The notes under the pieces: generated by a model
Seen by the model: only the letters and a program-made list of their open reading frames with translations
The model's database searches: none
Told to the model about the DNA's origin: nothing
Assembly (NCBI GenBank): GCA_020152595.1
Contig: JAIGNY010000126.1
Span: 203,501 to 267,500 of the forward strand
Source of the DNA: Chiridota heheva
Lineage: Eukaryota; Echinodermata; Holothuroidea; Apodida; Chiridotidae
Length of the DNA: 64,000 nucleotides
Direction of reading: 5' to 3'
Shown: piece by piece, positions 23,601-37,500 of the stretch
Numbering within the stretch: position 1 is the first letter of the stretch
How the letters are laid out: every line of letters starts with the position of its first letter
Program-made: the position numbers and the translations under genes

Positions 23601-25336
23601 TCCGAGACCGGCCGCCCGAGACCGGCCGCCCGAGACCGGCCGCTCCGAGACCGGCCGCCCGAGACCGGCCGCCCGAGACCGGCCGCTCGAGACCGGCCGC
23701 TCCGAGACCGGCCGCTCCGAGACCGGCCGCTCCGAGACCGGCCGCCCGAGACCGAGACCGGCCGCTCCGAGACCGGCCGCTCCGAGACCGGCCGCCGAGA
23801 CCGGCCGCTCCGAGACCGGCCGCCCGAGACCGGCCGCTCCGAGACCGGCCGCCCGAGACTGGCCGCCCGAGACTGGCCGCTCGAGACGGCCGCCCGAGAC
23901 TGGCCGCTCCGAGACTGGCCGCTCCGAGACTGGCCGCTCCGAGACTGGCCGCTCCGAGACTGGCCGCTCCGAGACTGGCCGCTCCGAGACTGGCCGCTCC
24001 GAGACTGGCCGCTCCGAGACTGGCCGCTCCGAGACTGGCCGCTCCGAGACTGGCCGCTCCGAGAGCCGCCGCCGAGACTGGCCGCCCGAGACCGGCCGCT
24101 CCGGCCGCTCCGAGACTGGCCGCTCCGAGACTGGCCGCTCCGAGACTGGCCGCTCCGAGACCGGCCGCTCCGAGACCGGCCGCTCCGAGACCGGCCGCTC
24201 CGAGACCGGCCGCCCGAGACCGGCCGCCCGAGACCGGCCGCCCGAGACCGGCTCCGAGACCGGCCGCTCCGAGACCGGCCGCTCCGAGACCGGCCGCCCG
24301 AGACCGGCCGCCCGAGACCGGCCGCTCCGAGACCGGCCGCTCCGAGACCGGCCGCTCCGAGACCGGCCGCCCGAGACCGGCCGCTCCGAGACCGGCCGCC
24401 CGAGACCGGCCGCTCCGAGACCGGCCGCTCCGAGACCGGCCGCCGCCGAGACCGGCCGCCCGAGACCGGCCGCTCCGAGACCGGCCGCCCGAGACCGGCC
24501 GCTCCGAGACCGGCCGCCCGAGACCGGCCGCTCCGGAGACCGGCCGCTCCGAGACCGGCCGCTCGAGACCGGCCGCTCCGAGACCGGCCGCTCCGAGACC
24601 GGCCGCTCCGAGACCGGCCGCTCCGAGACCGGCCGCCCGAGACCGGCCGCGAGACCGGCCGACCGAGACCGGCTCCGAGACCGGCCGCTCCGAGACCGGC
24701 CGCTCCGAGACCGGCCGCTCCGAGACCGGCCGCTCCGAGACCGGCCGCTCCGAGACCAGCCGCTCGAGACCGGCCGCTCCGAGACCGGCCGCTCCGAGAC
24801 CGGCCGCTCCGAGACCGGCCGCTCCTGAGACCGGCCGCTCCGAGACCGGCCGCTCCGAGACCGGCCGCTCGAGACCGCCGAGACCGGCCGCTCCGAGACC
24901 GGCCGCCCGAGACCGGCCGCTCCGAGACCGGCCGCCCGAGACCGGCCGCTCGAGACCGGCCGCTCCGAGACCGGCGTTTCGAGACCGGCCGCTCCGAGAC
25001 CGGCCGCTCCGAGACCGGCCGCTCCGAGACCGGCCGCTCCGAGACCGGCCGCCCGAGACCGGCCGCCCGAGACCGGCCGCCCGAGACCGGCCGCTCCGAG
25101 ACCGGCCGCTCCGAGACCGGCCGCTCCGAGACCGGCCGCTCCGAGACCGGCCGCTCCGAGACCGGCCGCTCCGAGACCGGCCGCTCCGAGACCGGCCGCT
25201 CCGAGACCGGCCGCCCGAGACCGGCCGCTCCGAGACCGGCCGCTCCGAGACCGGCCGCTCCGAGACCGGCCGCTCCGAGACCGGCCGCTCCGAGACCGGC
25301 CGCTCCGAGACCGGCCGCTCCGAGACCGGCCGACCG
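20630..25336 (+). repeat. 14/15-bp GC satellite (gagac[t/c]ggccgctcc)
   Basis: About 320 units. From 20.7 to about 22.75 kb the unit is gagactggccgc(t)cc with mixed 14- and 15-bp forms and many indels. From about 22.76 kb it is gagaccggccgctcc and more regular, with a T-type block at about 23,860-24,160. The inner form carries CGGCCG. The long stop-free frames on both strands reflect composition only. Confidence 0.95.
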
Positions 25337-25562
25337 AGACCGGCCGACCGAGACCGACCGACCGACCGACCGACCGACCGACCGACCGACCGGCCGCTCC
25401 GACCGACCGACCGACCGACCGACCGGCCGACCGACCGACCGACCGACCGACCGACCGACCGACCGACCGACCGACCGACCGACCGACCGACCGACCGACC
25501 GACTGGACCGACCGACCGACCGACCGACCGACCGACCGACCGACCGACCGACCGACCGACCA
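25337..25562 (+). repeat. (CCGA)n tetranucleotide
   Basis: An almost uninterrupted CCGA array joins the 15-bp gagaccggccg array to the 19-bp array. Hybrid units (accgagaccggccgaccgag) stand on its left and gaccaggagggtcc units on its right. Confidence 0.95.
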
Positions 25563-28500
25563 GGAGGGTCCGACCGACCGACCCAGGGTCCGACCGACCA
25601 GGAGGTCCGACCGACCAGGAGGGTCCGACCGACCAGGAGGGTCCGACCGACCAGGCAGGGTCCGACCGACCAGGCAGGGTCCGACCGACCAGGCAGGGTC
25701 CGACCGACCAGGCAGGGTCCGACCGACCAGGCAGGGTCCGACCGACCAGGCAGGGTCCGACCGACCAGGCAGGGTCCGACCGACCAGGCAGGGTCCGACC
25801 GACCAGGCAGGGTCCGACCGACCAGGCAGGGTCCGACCGACCAGGCAGGGTCCGACCGACCAGGCAGGGTCCGACCGACCAGGCAGGGTCCGACCGACCA
25901 GGCAGGGTCCGACCGACCAGGCAGGGTCCGACCGACCAGGCAGGGTCCGACCGACCAGGCAGGGTCCGACCGACCAGGCAGGGTCCGACCGACCAGGCAG
26001 GGTCCGACCGACCAGGCAGGGTCCGACCAGGCAGGGTCCGACTGACCAGGCAGGGTCCGACCGACCAGGCAGGGTCCGACCGACCAGGCAGGGTCCGACC
26101 GACCAGGCAGGGTCCGACCGACCAGGCAGGGTCCGACCGACCAGGCAGGGTCCGACCGACCAGGCAGGGTCCGACCGACCAGGCAGGGTCCGACCGACCA
26201 GGCAGGGTCCGACCGACCAGGCAGGGTCCGACCGACCAGGCAGGGTCCGACCGACCAGGCAGGGTCCGACCGACCAGGCAGGGTCCGACCGACCAGGCAG
26301 GGTCCGACCGACCAGGCAGGGTCCGACCGACCAGGCAGGGTCCGACCGACCAGGCAGGGTCCGACCGACCAGGCAGGGTCCGACCGACCAGGCAGGGTCC
26401 GACCGACCAGGCAGGGTCCGACCGACCAGGCAGGGTCCGACCGACCAGGCAGGGTCCGACCGACCAGGCAGGGTCCGACCGACCAGGCAGGGTCCGACCG
26501 ACCAGGCAGGGTCCGACCGACCAGGCAGGGTCCGACCGACCAGGCAGGGTCCGACCGACCAGGCAGGGTCCGACCGACCAGGCAGGGTCCGACCGACCAG
26601 GCAGGGTCCGACCGACCAGGCAGGGTCCGACCGACCAGGCAGGGTCCGACCGACCAGGCAGGGTCCGACCGACCAGGCAGGGTCCGACCGACCAGGCAGG
26701 GTCCGACCGACCAGGCAGGGTCCGACCGACCAGGCAGGGTCCGACCGACCAGGCAGGGTCCGACCGACCAGGCAGGGTCCGACCGACCAGGCAGGGTCCG
26801 ACCGACCAGGCAGGGTCCGACCGACCAGGCAGGGTCCGACCGACCAGGCAGGGTCCGACCGACCAGGCAGGGTCCGACCGACCAGGCAGGGTCCGACCGA
26901 CCAGGCAGGGTCCGACCGACCAGGCAGGGTCCGACCGACCAGGCAGGGTCCGACCGACCAGGCAGGGTCCGACCGACCAGGCAGGGTCCGACCGACCAGG
27001 CAGGGTCCGACCGACCAGGCAGGGTCCGACCGACCAGGCAGGGTCCGACCGACCAGGCAGGGTCCGACCGACCAGGCAGGGTCCGACCGACCAGGCAGGG
27101 TCCGACCGACCAGGCAGGGTCCGACCGACCAGGCAGGGTCCGACCGACCAGGCAGGGTCCGACCGACCAGGCAGGGTCCGACCGACCAGGCAGGGTCCGA
27201 CCGACCAGGCAGGGTCCGACCGACCAGGCAGGGTCCGACCGACCAGGCAGGGTCCGACCGACCAGGCAGGGTCCGACCGACCAGGCAGGGTCCGACCGAC
27301 CAGGCAGGGTCCGACCGACCAGGCAGGGTCCGACCGACCAGGCAGGGTCCGACCGACCAGGCAGGGTCCGACCGACCAGGCAGGGTCCGACCGACCAGGC
27401 AGGGTCCGACCGACCAGGCAGGGTCCGACCGACCAGGCAGGGTCCGACCGACCAGGCAGGGTCCGACCGACCAGGCAGGGTCCGACCGACCAGGCAGGGT
27501 CCGACCGACCAGGCAGGGTCCGACCGACCAGGCAGGGTCCGACCGACCAGGCAGGGTCCGACCGACCAGGCAGGGTCCGACCGACCAGGCAGGGTCCGAC
27601 CGACCAGGCAGGGTCCGACCGACCAGGCAGGGTCCGACCGACCAGGCAGGGTCCGACCGACCAGGCAGGGTCCGACCGACCAGGCAGGGTCCGACCGACC
27701 AGGCAGGGTCCGACCGACCAGGCAGGGTCCGACCGACCAGGCAGGGTCCGACCGACCAGGCAGGGTCCGACCGACCAGGCAGGGTCCGACCGACCAGGCA
27801 GGGTCCGACCGACCAGGCAGGGTCCGACCGACCAGGCAGGGTCCGACCGACCAGGCAGGGTCCGACCGACCAGGCAGGGTCCGACCGACCAGGCAGGGTC
27901 CGACCGACCAGGCAGGGTCCGACCGACCAGGCAGGGTCCGACCGACCAGGCAGGGTCCGACCGACCAGGCAGGGTCCGACCGACCAGGCAGGGTCCGACC
28001 GACCAGGCAGGGTCCGACCGACCAGGCAGGGTCCGACCGACCAGGCAGGGTCCGACCGACCAGGCAGGGTCCGACCGACCAGGCAGGGTCCGACCGACCA
28101 GGCAGGGTCCGACCGACCAGGCAGGGTCCGACCGACCAGGCAGGGTCCGACCGACCAGGCAGGGTCCGACCGACCAGGCAGGGTCCGACCGACCAGGCAG
28201 GGTCCGACCGACCAGGCAGGGTCCGACCGACCAGGCAGGGTCCGACCGACCAGGCAGGGTCCGACCGACCAGGCAGGGTCCGACCGACCAGGCAGGGTCC
28301 GACCGACCAGGCAGGGTCCGACCGACCAGGCAGGGTCCGACCGACCAGGCAGGGTCCGACCGACCAGGCAGGGTCCGACCGACCAGGCAGGGTCCGACCG
28401 ACCAGGCAGGGTCCGACCGACCAGGCAGGGTCCGACCGACCAGGCAGGGTCCGACCGACCAGGCAGGGTCCGACCGACCAGGCAGGGTCCGACCGACCAG

Positions 28501-31500
28501 GCAGGGTCCGACCGACCAGGCAGGGTCCGACCGACCAGGCAGGGTCCGACCGACCAGGCAGGGTCCGACCGACCAGGCGGGGTCCGACCGACCAGGCAGG
28601 GTCCGACCGACCAGGCAGGGTCCGACCGACCAGGCAGGGTCCGACCGACCAGGCAGGGTCCGACCGACCAGGCAGGGTCCGACCGACCAGGCAGGGTCCG
28701 ACCGACCAGGCAGGGTCCGACCGACCAGGCAGGGTCCGACCGACCAGGCAGGGTCCGACCGACCAGGCAGGGTCCGACCGACCAGGCAGGGTCCGACCGA
28801 CCAGGCAGGGTCCGACCGACCAGGCAGGGTCCGACCGACCAGGCAGGGTCCGACCGACCAGGCAGGGTCCGACCGACCAGGCAGGGTCCGACCGACCAGG
28901 CAGGGTCCGACCGACCAGGCAGGGTCCGACCGACCAGGCAGGGTCCGACCGACCAGGCAGGGTCCGACCGACCAGGCAGGGTCCGACCGACCAGGCAGGG
29001 TCCGACCGACCAGGCAGGGTCCGACCGACCAGGCAGGGTCCGACCGACCAGGCAGGGTCCGACCGACCAGGCAGGGTCCGACCGACCAGGCAGGGTCCGA
29101 CCGACCAGGCAGGGTCCGACCGACCAGGCAGGGTCCGACCGACCAGGCAGGGTCCGACCGACCAGGCAGGGTCCGACCGACCAGGCAGGGTCCGACCGAC
29201 CAGGCAGGGTCCGACCGACCAGGCAGGGTCCGACCGACCAGGCAGGGTCCGACCGACCAGGCAGGGTCCGACCGACCAGGCAGGGTCCGACCGACCAGGC
29301 AGGGTCCGACCGACCAGGCAGGGTCCGACCGACCAGGCAGGGTCCGACCGACCAGGCAGGGTCCGACCGACCAGGCAGGGTCCGACCGACCAGGCAGGGG
29401 GGTCCGACCGACCAGGCAGGGTCCGACCGACCAGGCAGGGTCCGACCGACCAGGCAGGGTCCGACCGACCAGGCAGGGTCCGACCGACCAGGCAGGGTCC
29501 GACCGACCAGGCAGGGTCCGACCGACCAGGCAGGGTCCGACCAGGCAGGGTCCGACCGGCAGGCAGGGTCCGACCGACCAGGCAGGGTCCGACCGACCAG
29601 GCAGGGTCCGACCGACCCAGGCGACCAGGCAGGGTCCGACCGACCAGGCAGGGTCCGACCGACCAGGCAGGGTCCGACCGACCAGGCAGGGTCCGACCGA
29701 CCAGGCAGGGTCCGACCGACCAGGCAGGGTCCGACCGACCAGGCAGGGTCCGACCGACCAGGCAGGGTCCGACCGACCAGGCAGGGTCCGACCGACCAGG
29801 CAGGGTCCGACCGACCAGGCAGGGTCCGACCGACCAGGCAGGGTCCGACCGACCAGGCAGGGTCCGACCGACCAGGCAGGGTCCGACCGACCAGGCAGGG
29901 TCCGACCGACCAGGCAGGGTCCGACCGACCAGGCAGGGTCCGACCGACCAGGCAGGGTCCGACCGACCAGGCAGGGTCCGACCGACCAGGCAGGGTCCGA
30001 CCGACCAGGCAGGGTCCGACCGACCAGGCAGGGTCCGACCGACCAGGCAGGGTCCGACCGACCAGGCAGGGTCCGACCGACCAGGCAGGGTCCGACCGAC
30101 CAGGCAGGGTCCGACCGACCAGGCAGGGTCCGACCGACCAGGCAGGGTCCGACCGACCAGGCAGGGTCCGACCGACCAGGCAGGGTCCGACCGACCAGGC
30201 AGGGTCCGACCGACCAGGCAGGGTCCGACCGACCAGGCAGGGTCCGACCGACCAGGCAGGGTCCGACCGACCAGGCAGGGTCCGACCGACCAGGCAGGGT
30301 CCGACCGACCAGGCAGGGTCCGACCGACCAGGCAGGGTCCGACCGACCAGGCAGGGGTCCGACCGACCAGGCAGGGTCCGACCGACCAGGCAGGGTCCGA
30401 CCGACCAGGCAGGGTCCGACCGACCAGGCAGGGTCCGACCGACCAGGCAGGGTCCGACCGACCAGGCAGGGTCCGACCGACCAGGCAGGGTCCGACCGAC
30501 CAGGCAGGGTCCGACCGACCAGGCAGGGTCCGACCGACCAGGCAGGGTCCGACCGACCAGGCAGGGTCCGACCGACCAGGCAGGGTCCGACCGACCAGGC
30601 AGGGTCCGACCGACCAGGCAGGGTCCGACCGACCAGGCAGGGTCCGACCGACCAGGCAGGGTCCGACCGACCAGGCAGGGTCCGACCGACCAGGCAGGGT
30701 CCGACCGACCAGGCAGGGTCCGACCGACCAGGCAGGGTCCGACCGACCAGGCAGGGTCCGACCGACCAGGCAGGGTCCGACCGACCAGGCAGGGTCCGAC
30801 CGACCAGGCAGGGTCCGACCGACCAGGCAGGGTCCGACCGACCAGGCAGGGTCCGACCGACCAGGCAGGGTCCGACCGACCAGGCAGGGTCCGACCGACC
30901 AGGCAGGGTCCGACCGACCAGGCAGGGTCCGACCGACCAGGCAGGGTCCGACCGACCAGGCAGGGTCCGACCGACCAGGCAGGGTCCGACCGACCAGGCA
31001 GGGTCCGACCGACCAGGCAGGGTCCGACCGACCAGGCAGGGTCCGACCGACCAGGCAGGGTCCGACCGACCAGGCAGGGTCCGACCGACCAGGCAGGGTC
31101 CGACCGACCAGGCAGGGTCCGACCGACCAGGCAGGGTCCGACCGACCAGGCAGGGTCCGACCGACCAGGCAGGGTCCGACCGACCAGGCAGGGTCCGACC
31201 GACCAGGCAGGGTCCGACCGACCAGGCAGGGTCCGACCGACCAGGCAGGGTCCGACCGACCAGGCAGGGTCCGACCGACCAGGCAGGGTCCGACCGACCA
31301 GGCAGGGTCCGACCGACCAGGCAGGGTCCGACCGACCAGGCAGGGTCCGACCGACCAGGCAGGGTCCGACCGACCAGGCAGGGTCCGACCGACCAGGCAG
31401 GGTCCGACCGACCAGGCAGGGTCCGACCGACCAGGCAGGGTCCGACCGACCAGGCAGGGTCCGACCGACCAGGCAGGGTCCGACCGACCAGGCAGGGTCC

Positions 31501-34500
31501 GACCGACCAGGCAGGGTCCGACCGACCAGGCAGGGTCCGACCGACCAGGCAGGGTCCGACCGACCAGGCAGGGTCCGACCGACCAGGCAGGGTCCGACCG
31601 ACCAGGCAGGGTCCGACCGACCAGGCAGGGTCCGACCGACCAGGCAGGGTCCGACCGACCAGGCAGGGTCCGACCGACCAGGCAGGGTCCGACCGACCAG
31701 GCAGGGTCCGACCGACCAGGCAGGGTCCGACCGACCAGGCAGGGTCCGACCGACCGACCAGGCAGGGTCCGACCGACCAGGCAGGGTCCGACCGACCAGG
31801 CAGGGTCCGACCGACCAGGCAGGGTCCGACCGACCAGGCAGGGTCCGACCGACCAGGCAGGGTCCGACCGACCAGGCAGGGTCCGACCGACCAGGCAGGG
31901 TCCGACCGACCAGGCAGGGTCCGACCGACCAGGCAGGGTCCGACCGACCAGGCAGGGTCCGACCGACCAGGCAGGGTCCGACCGACCAGGCAGGGTCCGA
32001 CCGACCAGGCAGGGTCCGACCGACCAGGCAGGGTCCGACCGACCAGGCAGGGTCCGACCGACCAGGCAGGGTCCGACCGACCAGGCAGGGTCCGACCGAC
32101 CAGGCAGGGTCCGACCGACCAGGCAGGGTCCGACCGACCAGGCAGGGTCCGACCGACCAGGCAGGGTCCGACCGACCAGGCAGGGTCCGACCGACCAGGC
32201 AGGGTCCGACCGACCAGGCAGGGTCCGACCGACCAGGCAGGGTCCGACCGACCAGGCAGGGTCCGACCGACCAGGCAGGGTCCGACCGACCAGGCAGGGT
32301 CCGACCGACCAGGCAGGGTCCGACCGACCAGGCAGGGTCCGACCGACCAGGCAGGGTCCGACCGACCAGGCAGGGTCCGACCGACCAGGCAGGGTCCGAC
32401 CGACCAGGCAGGGTCCGACCGACCAGGCAGGGTCCGACCGACCAGGCAGGGTCCGACCGACCAGGCAGGGTCCGACCGACCAGGCAGGGTCCGACCGACC
32501 AGGCAGGGTCCGACCGACCAGGCAGGGTCCGACCGACCAGGCAGGGTCCGACCGACCAGGCAGGGTCCGACCGACCAGGCAGGGTCCGACCGACCAGGCA
32601 GGGTCCGACCGACCAGGCAGGGTCCGACCGACCAGGCAGGGTCCGACCGACCAGGCAGGGTCCGACCGACCAGGCAGGGTCCGACCGACCAGGCAGGGTC
32701 CGACCGACCAGGCAGGGTCCGACCGACCAGGCAGGGTCCGACCGACCAGGCAGGGTCCGACCGACCAGGCAGGGTCCGACCGACCAGGCAGGGTCCGACC
32801 GACCAGGCAGGGTCCGACCGACCAGGCAGGGTCCGACCGACCAGGCAGGGTCCGACCGACCAGGCAGGGTCCGACCGACCAGGCAGGGTCCGACCGACCA
32901 GGCAGGGTCCGACCGACCAGGCAGGGTCCGACCGACCAGGCAGGGTCCGACCGACCAGGCAGGGTCCGACCGACCAGGCAGGGTCCGACCGACCAGGCAG
33001 GGTCCGACCGACCAGGCAGGGTCCGACCGACCAGGCAGGGTCCGACCGACCAGGCAGGGTCCGACCGACCAGGCAGGGTCCGACCGACCAGGCAGGGTCC
33101 GACCGACCAGGCAGGGTCCGACCGACCAGGCAGGGTCCGACCGACCAGGCAGGGTCCGACCGACCAGGCAGGGTCCGACCGACCAGGCAGGGTCCGACCG
33201 ACCAGGCAGGGTCCGACCGACCAGGCAGGGTCCGACCGACCAGGCAGGGTCCGACCGACCAGGCAGGGTCCGACCGACCAGGCAGGGTCCGACCGACCAG
33301 GCAGGGTCCGACCGACCAGGCAGGGTCCGACCGACCAGGCAGGGTCCGACCGACCAGGCAGGGTCCGACCGACCAGGCAGGGTCCGACCGACCAGGCAGG
33401 GTCCGACCGACCAGGCAGGGTCCGACCGACCAGGCAGGGTCCGACCGACCAGGCGGGGTCCGACCGACCAGGCAGGGTCCGACCGACCAGGCAGGCGAGG
33501 GTCCGACCGACCAGGCAGGGTCCGACCGACCAGGCAGGGTCCGACCGACCAGGCAGGGTCCGACCGACCAGGCAGGGTCCGACCGACCAGGCAGGGTCCG
33601 ACCGACCAGGCAGGGTCCGACCGACCAGGCAGGGTCCGACCGACCAGGCAGGGTCCGACCGACCAGGCAGGGTCCGACCGACCAGGCAGGGTCCGACCGA
33701 CCAGGCAGGGTCCGACCGACCAGGCAGGGTCCGACCGACCAGGCAGGGTCCGACCGACCAGGCAGGGTCCGACCGACCAGGCAGGGTCCGACCGACCAGG
33801 CAGGGTCCGACCGACCAGGCAGGGTCCGACCGACCAGGCAGGTCCGACCGACCAGGCAGGGTCCGACCGACCAGGCAGGGTCCGACCGACCAGGCAGGGT
33901 CCGACCGACCAGGCAGGGTCCGACCGACCAGGCAGGGTCCGACCGACCAGGCAGGGTCCGACCGACCAGGCAGGGTCCGACCGACCAGGCAGGGTCCGAC
34001 CGACCAGGCAGGGTCCGACCGACCAGGCAGGGTCCGACCGACCAGGCAGGGTCCGACCGACCAGGCAGGGTCCGACCGACCAGGCAGGGTCCGACCGACC
34101 AGGCAGGGTCCGACCGACCAGGCAGGGTCCGACCGACCAGGCAGGGTCCGACCGACCAGGCAGGGTCCGACCGACCAGGCAGGGTCCGACCGACCAGGCA
34201 GGGGGTCCGACCGACCAGGCGGGGTCCGACCGACCAGGCAGGGTCCGACCGACCAGGCAGGGTCCGACCGACCAGGCAGGGTCCGACCGACCAGGCGGGG
34301 TCCGACCGAGGGTCCGACCGACCAGGCAGGGTCCGACCGACCAGGCAGGGTCCGACCGACCAGGCAGGGTCCGACCGACCAGGCAGGGTCCGACCGACCA
34401 GGCAGGGTCCGACCGACCAGGCAGGGTCCGGACCGACCAGGCAGGGTCCGACCGACCAGGCAGGGTCCGACCGACCAGGCAGGGTCCGACCGACCAGGCA

Positions 34501-37500
34501 GGGTCCGACCGACCAGGCGGGGTCCGACCGACCAGGCAGGGTCCGACCGACCAGGCAGGGTCCGACCGACCAGGCAGGGTCCGACCGACCAGGCAGGGTC
34601 CGACCGACCAGGCAGGGTCCGACCGACCAGGCAGGGTCCGACCGACCAGGCAGGGTCCGACCGACCAGGCAGGGTCCGACCGACCAGGCAGGGTCCGACC
34701 GACCAGGCAGGGTCCGACCGACCAGGCAGGGTCCGACCGACCAGGCAGGGTCCGACCGACCAGGCAGGGTCCGACCGACCAGGCAGGGTCCGACCGACCA
34801 GGCAGGGTCCGACCGACCAGGCAGGGTCCGACCGACCAGGCAGGGTCCGACCGACCAGGCAGGGTCCGACCGACCAGGCAGGGTCCGACCGACCAGGCAG
34901 GGTCCGACCGACCAGGCAGGGTCCGACCGACCAGGCAGGGTCCGACCGACCAGGCAGGGTCCGACCGACCAGGCAGGGTCCGACCGACCAGGCAGGGTCC
35001 GACCGACCAGGCAGGGTCCGACCGACCAGGCAGGGTCCGGACCGACCAGGCAGGGTCCGACCGACCAGGCAGGGTCCGACCGACCAGGCAGGGTCCGACC
35101 GACCAGGCGGGGTCCGACCGACCAGGCAGGGTCCGACCGACCAGGCAGGGTCCGACCGACCAGGCAGGGTCCGGACCGACCAGGCAGGGTCCGACCGACC
35201 AGGCGGGGTCCGACCGACCAGGCAGGGTCCGACCGACCAGGCGGGGTCCGACCGACCAGGCAGGGTCCGACCGACCAGGCAGGGTCCGACCGACCAGGCA
35301 GGGTCCGACCGACCAGGCAGGGTCCGACCGACCAGGCAGGGTCCGACCGACCAGGCAGGGTCCGACCGACCAGGCGGGGTCCGGACCGACCAGGCGGGGT
35401 CCGGACCGACCAGGCAGGGTCCGACCGACCAGGCAGGGTCCGACCGACCAGGGGGTCGACCGACCAGGCGGGGTCCGACCGACCAGGCAGGGGTCCGACC
35501 GACCAGGCAGGGTCCGGACCGACCAGGCAGGGTCCGACCGACCAGGCAGGGTCCGACCGACCAGGCAGGGTCCGACCGACCAGGCAGGGTCCGACCGACC
35601 AGGCAGGGTCCGACCGACCAGGCAGGGTCCGACCGACCAGGCAGGGTCCGACCGACCAGGCAGGGTCCGGACCGACCAGGCAGGGTCCGACCGACCAGGC
35701 GGGGTCCGGACCGACCAGGCGGGGTCCGGACCGACCAGGCAGGGTCCGACCGACCAGGCAGGGTCCGACCGACCAGGCAGGGTCCGACCGACCAGGCAGG
35801 GTCCGACCGACCAGGCAGGGTCCGACCGACCAGGCGAGGGTCCGGACCGACCAGGCAGGGTCCGACCGACCAGGCAGGGTCCGACCGACCAGGCGGGTCC
35901 GACCGACCAGGCAGGGTCCGACCGACCAGGCAGGGTCCGACCGACCAGGCAGGGTCCGACCGACCAGGCAGGGTCCGACCGACCAGGCAGGGTCCGACCG
36001 ACCAGGCAGGGTCCGACCGACCAGGCAGGGTCCGACCGACCAGGCAGGGTCCGACCGACCAGGCAGGGTCCGACCGACCAGGCAGGGTCCGACCGACCAG
36101 GCAGGGTCCGGACCGACCAGGCGGGTCCGACCGACCAGGCAGGGTCCGACCGACCAGGCAGGGTCCGACCGACCAGGCAGGGTCCGACCGACCAGGCAGG
36201 GTCCGACCGACCAGGCAGGGTCCGACCGACCAGGCAGGGTCCGACCGACCAGGCGACCAGGGGTCCGACCGACCAGGCAGGGTCCGACCGACCAGGCAGG
36301 GTCCGACCGACCAGGCAGGGTCCGACCGACCAGGCGGGGTCCGACCGACCAGGCAGGGTCCGACCGACCAGGCAGGGTCCGACCGACCAGGCAGGGTCCG
36401 ACCGACCAGGCAGGGTCCGACCGACCAGGCAGGGTCCGACCGACCAGGCAGGGTCCGACCGACCAGGCAGGGTCCGACCGACCAGGCAGGGTCCGACCGA
36501 CCAGGCAGGGTCCGACCGACCAGGCGGGGTCCGACCGACCAGGCAGGGTCCGGACCGACCAGGCGGGGTCCGACCGACCAGGCAGGGTCCGACCGACCAG
36601 GCAGGGTCCGACCGACCAGGCAGGGTCCGACCGACCAGGCGGGGTCCGACCGACCAGGCAGGGTCCGACCGACCAGGCAGGGTCCGACCGACCAGGCAGG
36701 GTCCGACCGACCAGGCAGGGTCCGACCGACCAGGCAGGGTCCGACCGACCAGGCGGGTCCGGACCGACCAGGCAGGGTCCGACCGACCAGGCAGGGTCCG
36801 ACCGACCAGGCAGGGTCCGACCGACCAGGCAGGGTCCGGACCGACCAGGCAGGGTCCGACCGACCCAGACCGACCAGGGTCCGACCGACCAGGCAGGGTC
36901 CGGACCGACCAGGCAGGGTCCGACCGACCAGGCAGGGTCCGACCGACCAGGCAGGGTCCGACCGACCAGGCAGGGTCCGACCGACCAGGCAGGGTCCGAC
37001 CGACCAGGCGGGGGTCCGACCGACCAGGCAGGGTCCGACCGACCAGGCAGGGTCCGGACCGACCAGGCAGGGTCCGACCGACCAGGCGGGGTCCGACCGA
37101 CCAGGCAGGGTCCGACCGACCAGGCAGGGTCCGACCGACCAGGCAGGGTCCGACCGACCAGGCAGGGTCCGACCGACCAGGCAGGGTCCGACCGACCAGG
37201 CAGGGTCCGACCGACCAGGCAGGGTCCGACCGACCAGGCAGGGTCCGACCGACCAGGCAGGGTCCGACCGACCAGGCAGGGTCCGACCGACCAGGCAGGG
37301 TCCGACCGACCAGGCAGGGTCCGACCGACCAGGCAGGGTCCGACCGACCAGGCAGGGTCCGACCGACCAGGCAGGGTCCGACCGACCAGGCAGGGTCCGA
37401 CCGACCAGGCAGGGTCCGACCGACCAGGCAGGGTCCGACCGACCAGGCAGGGTCCGACCGACCAGGCAGGGTCCGACCGACCAGGCAGGGTCCGACCGAC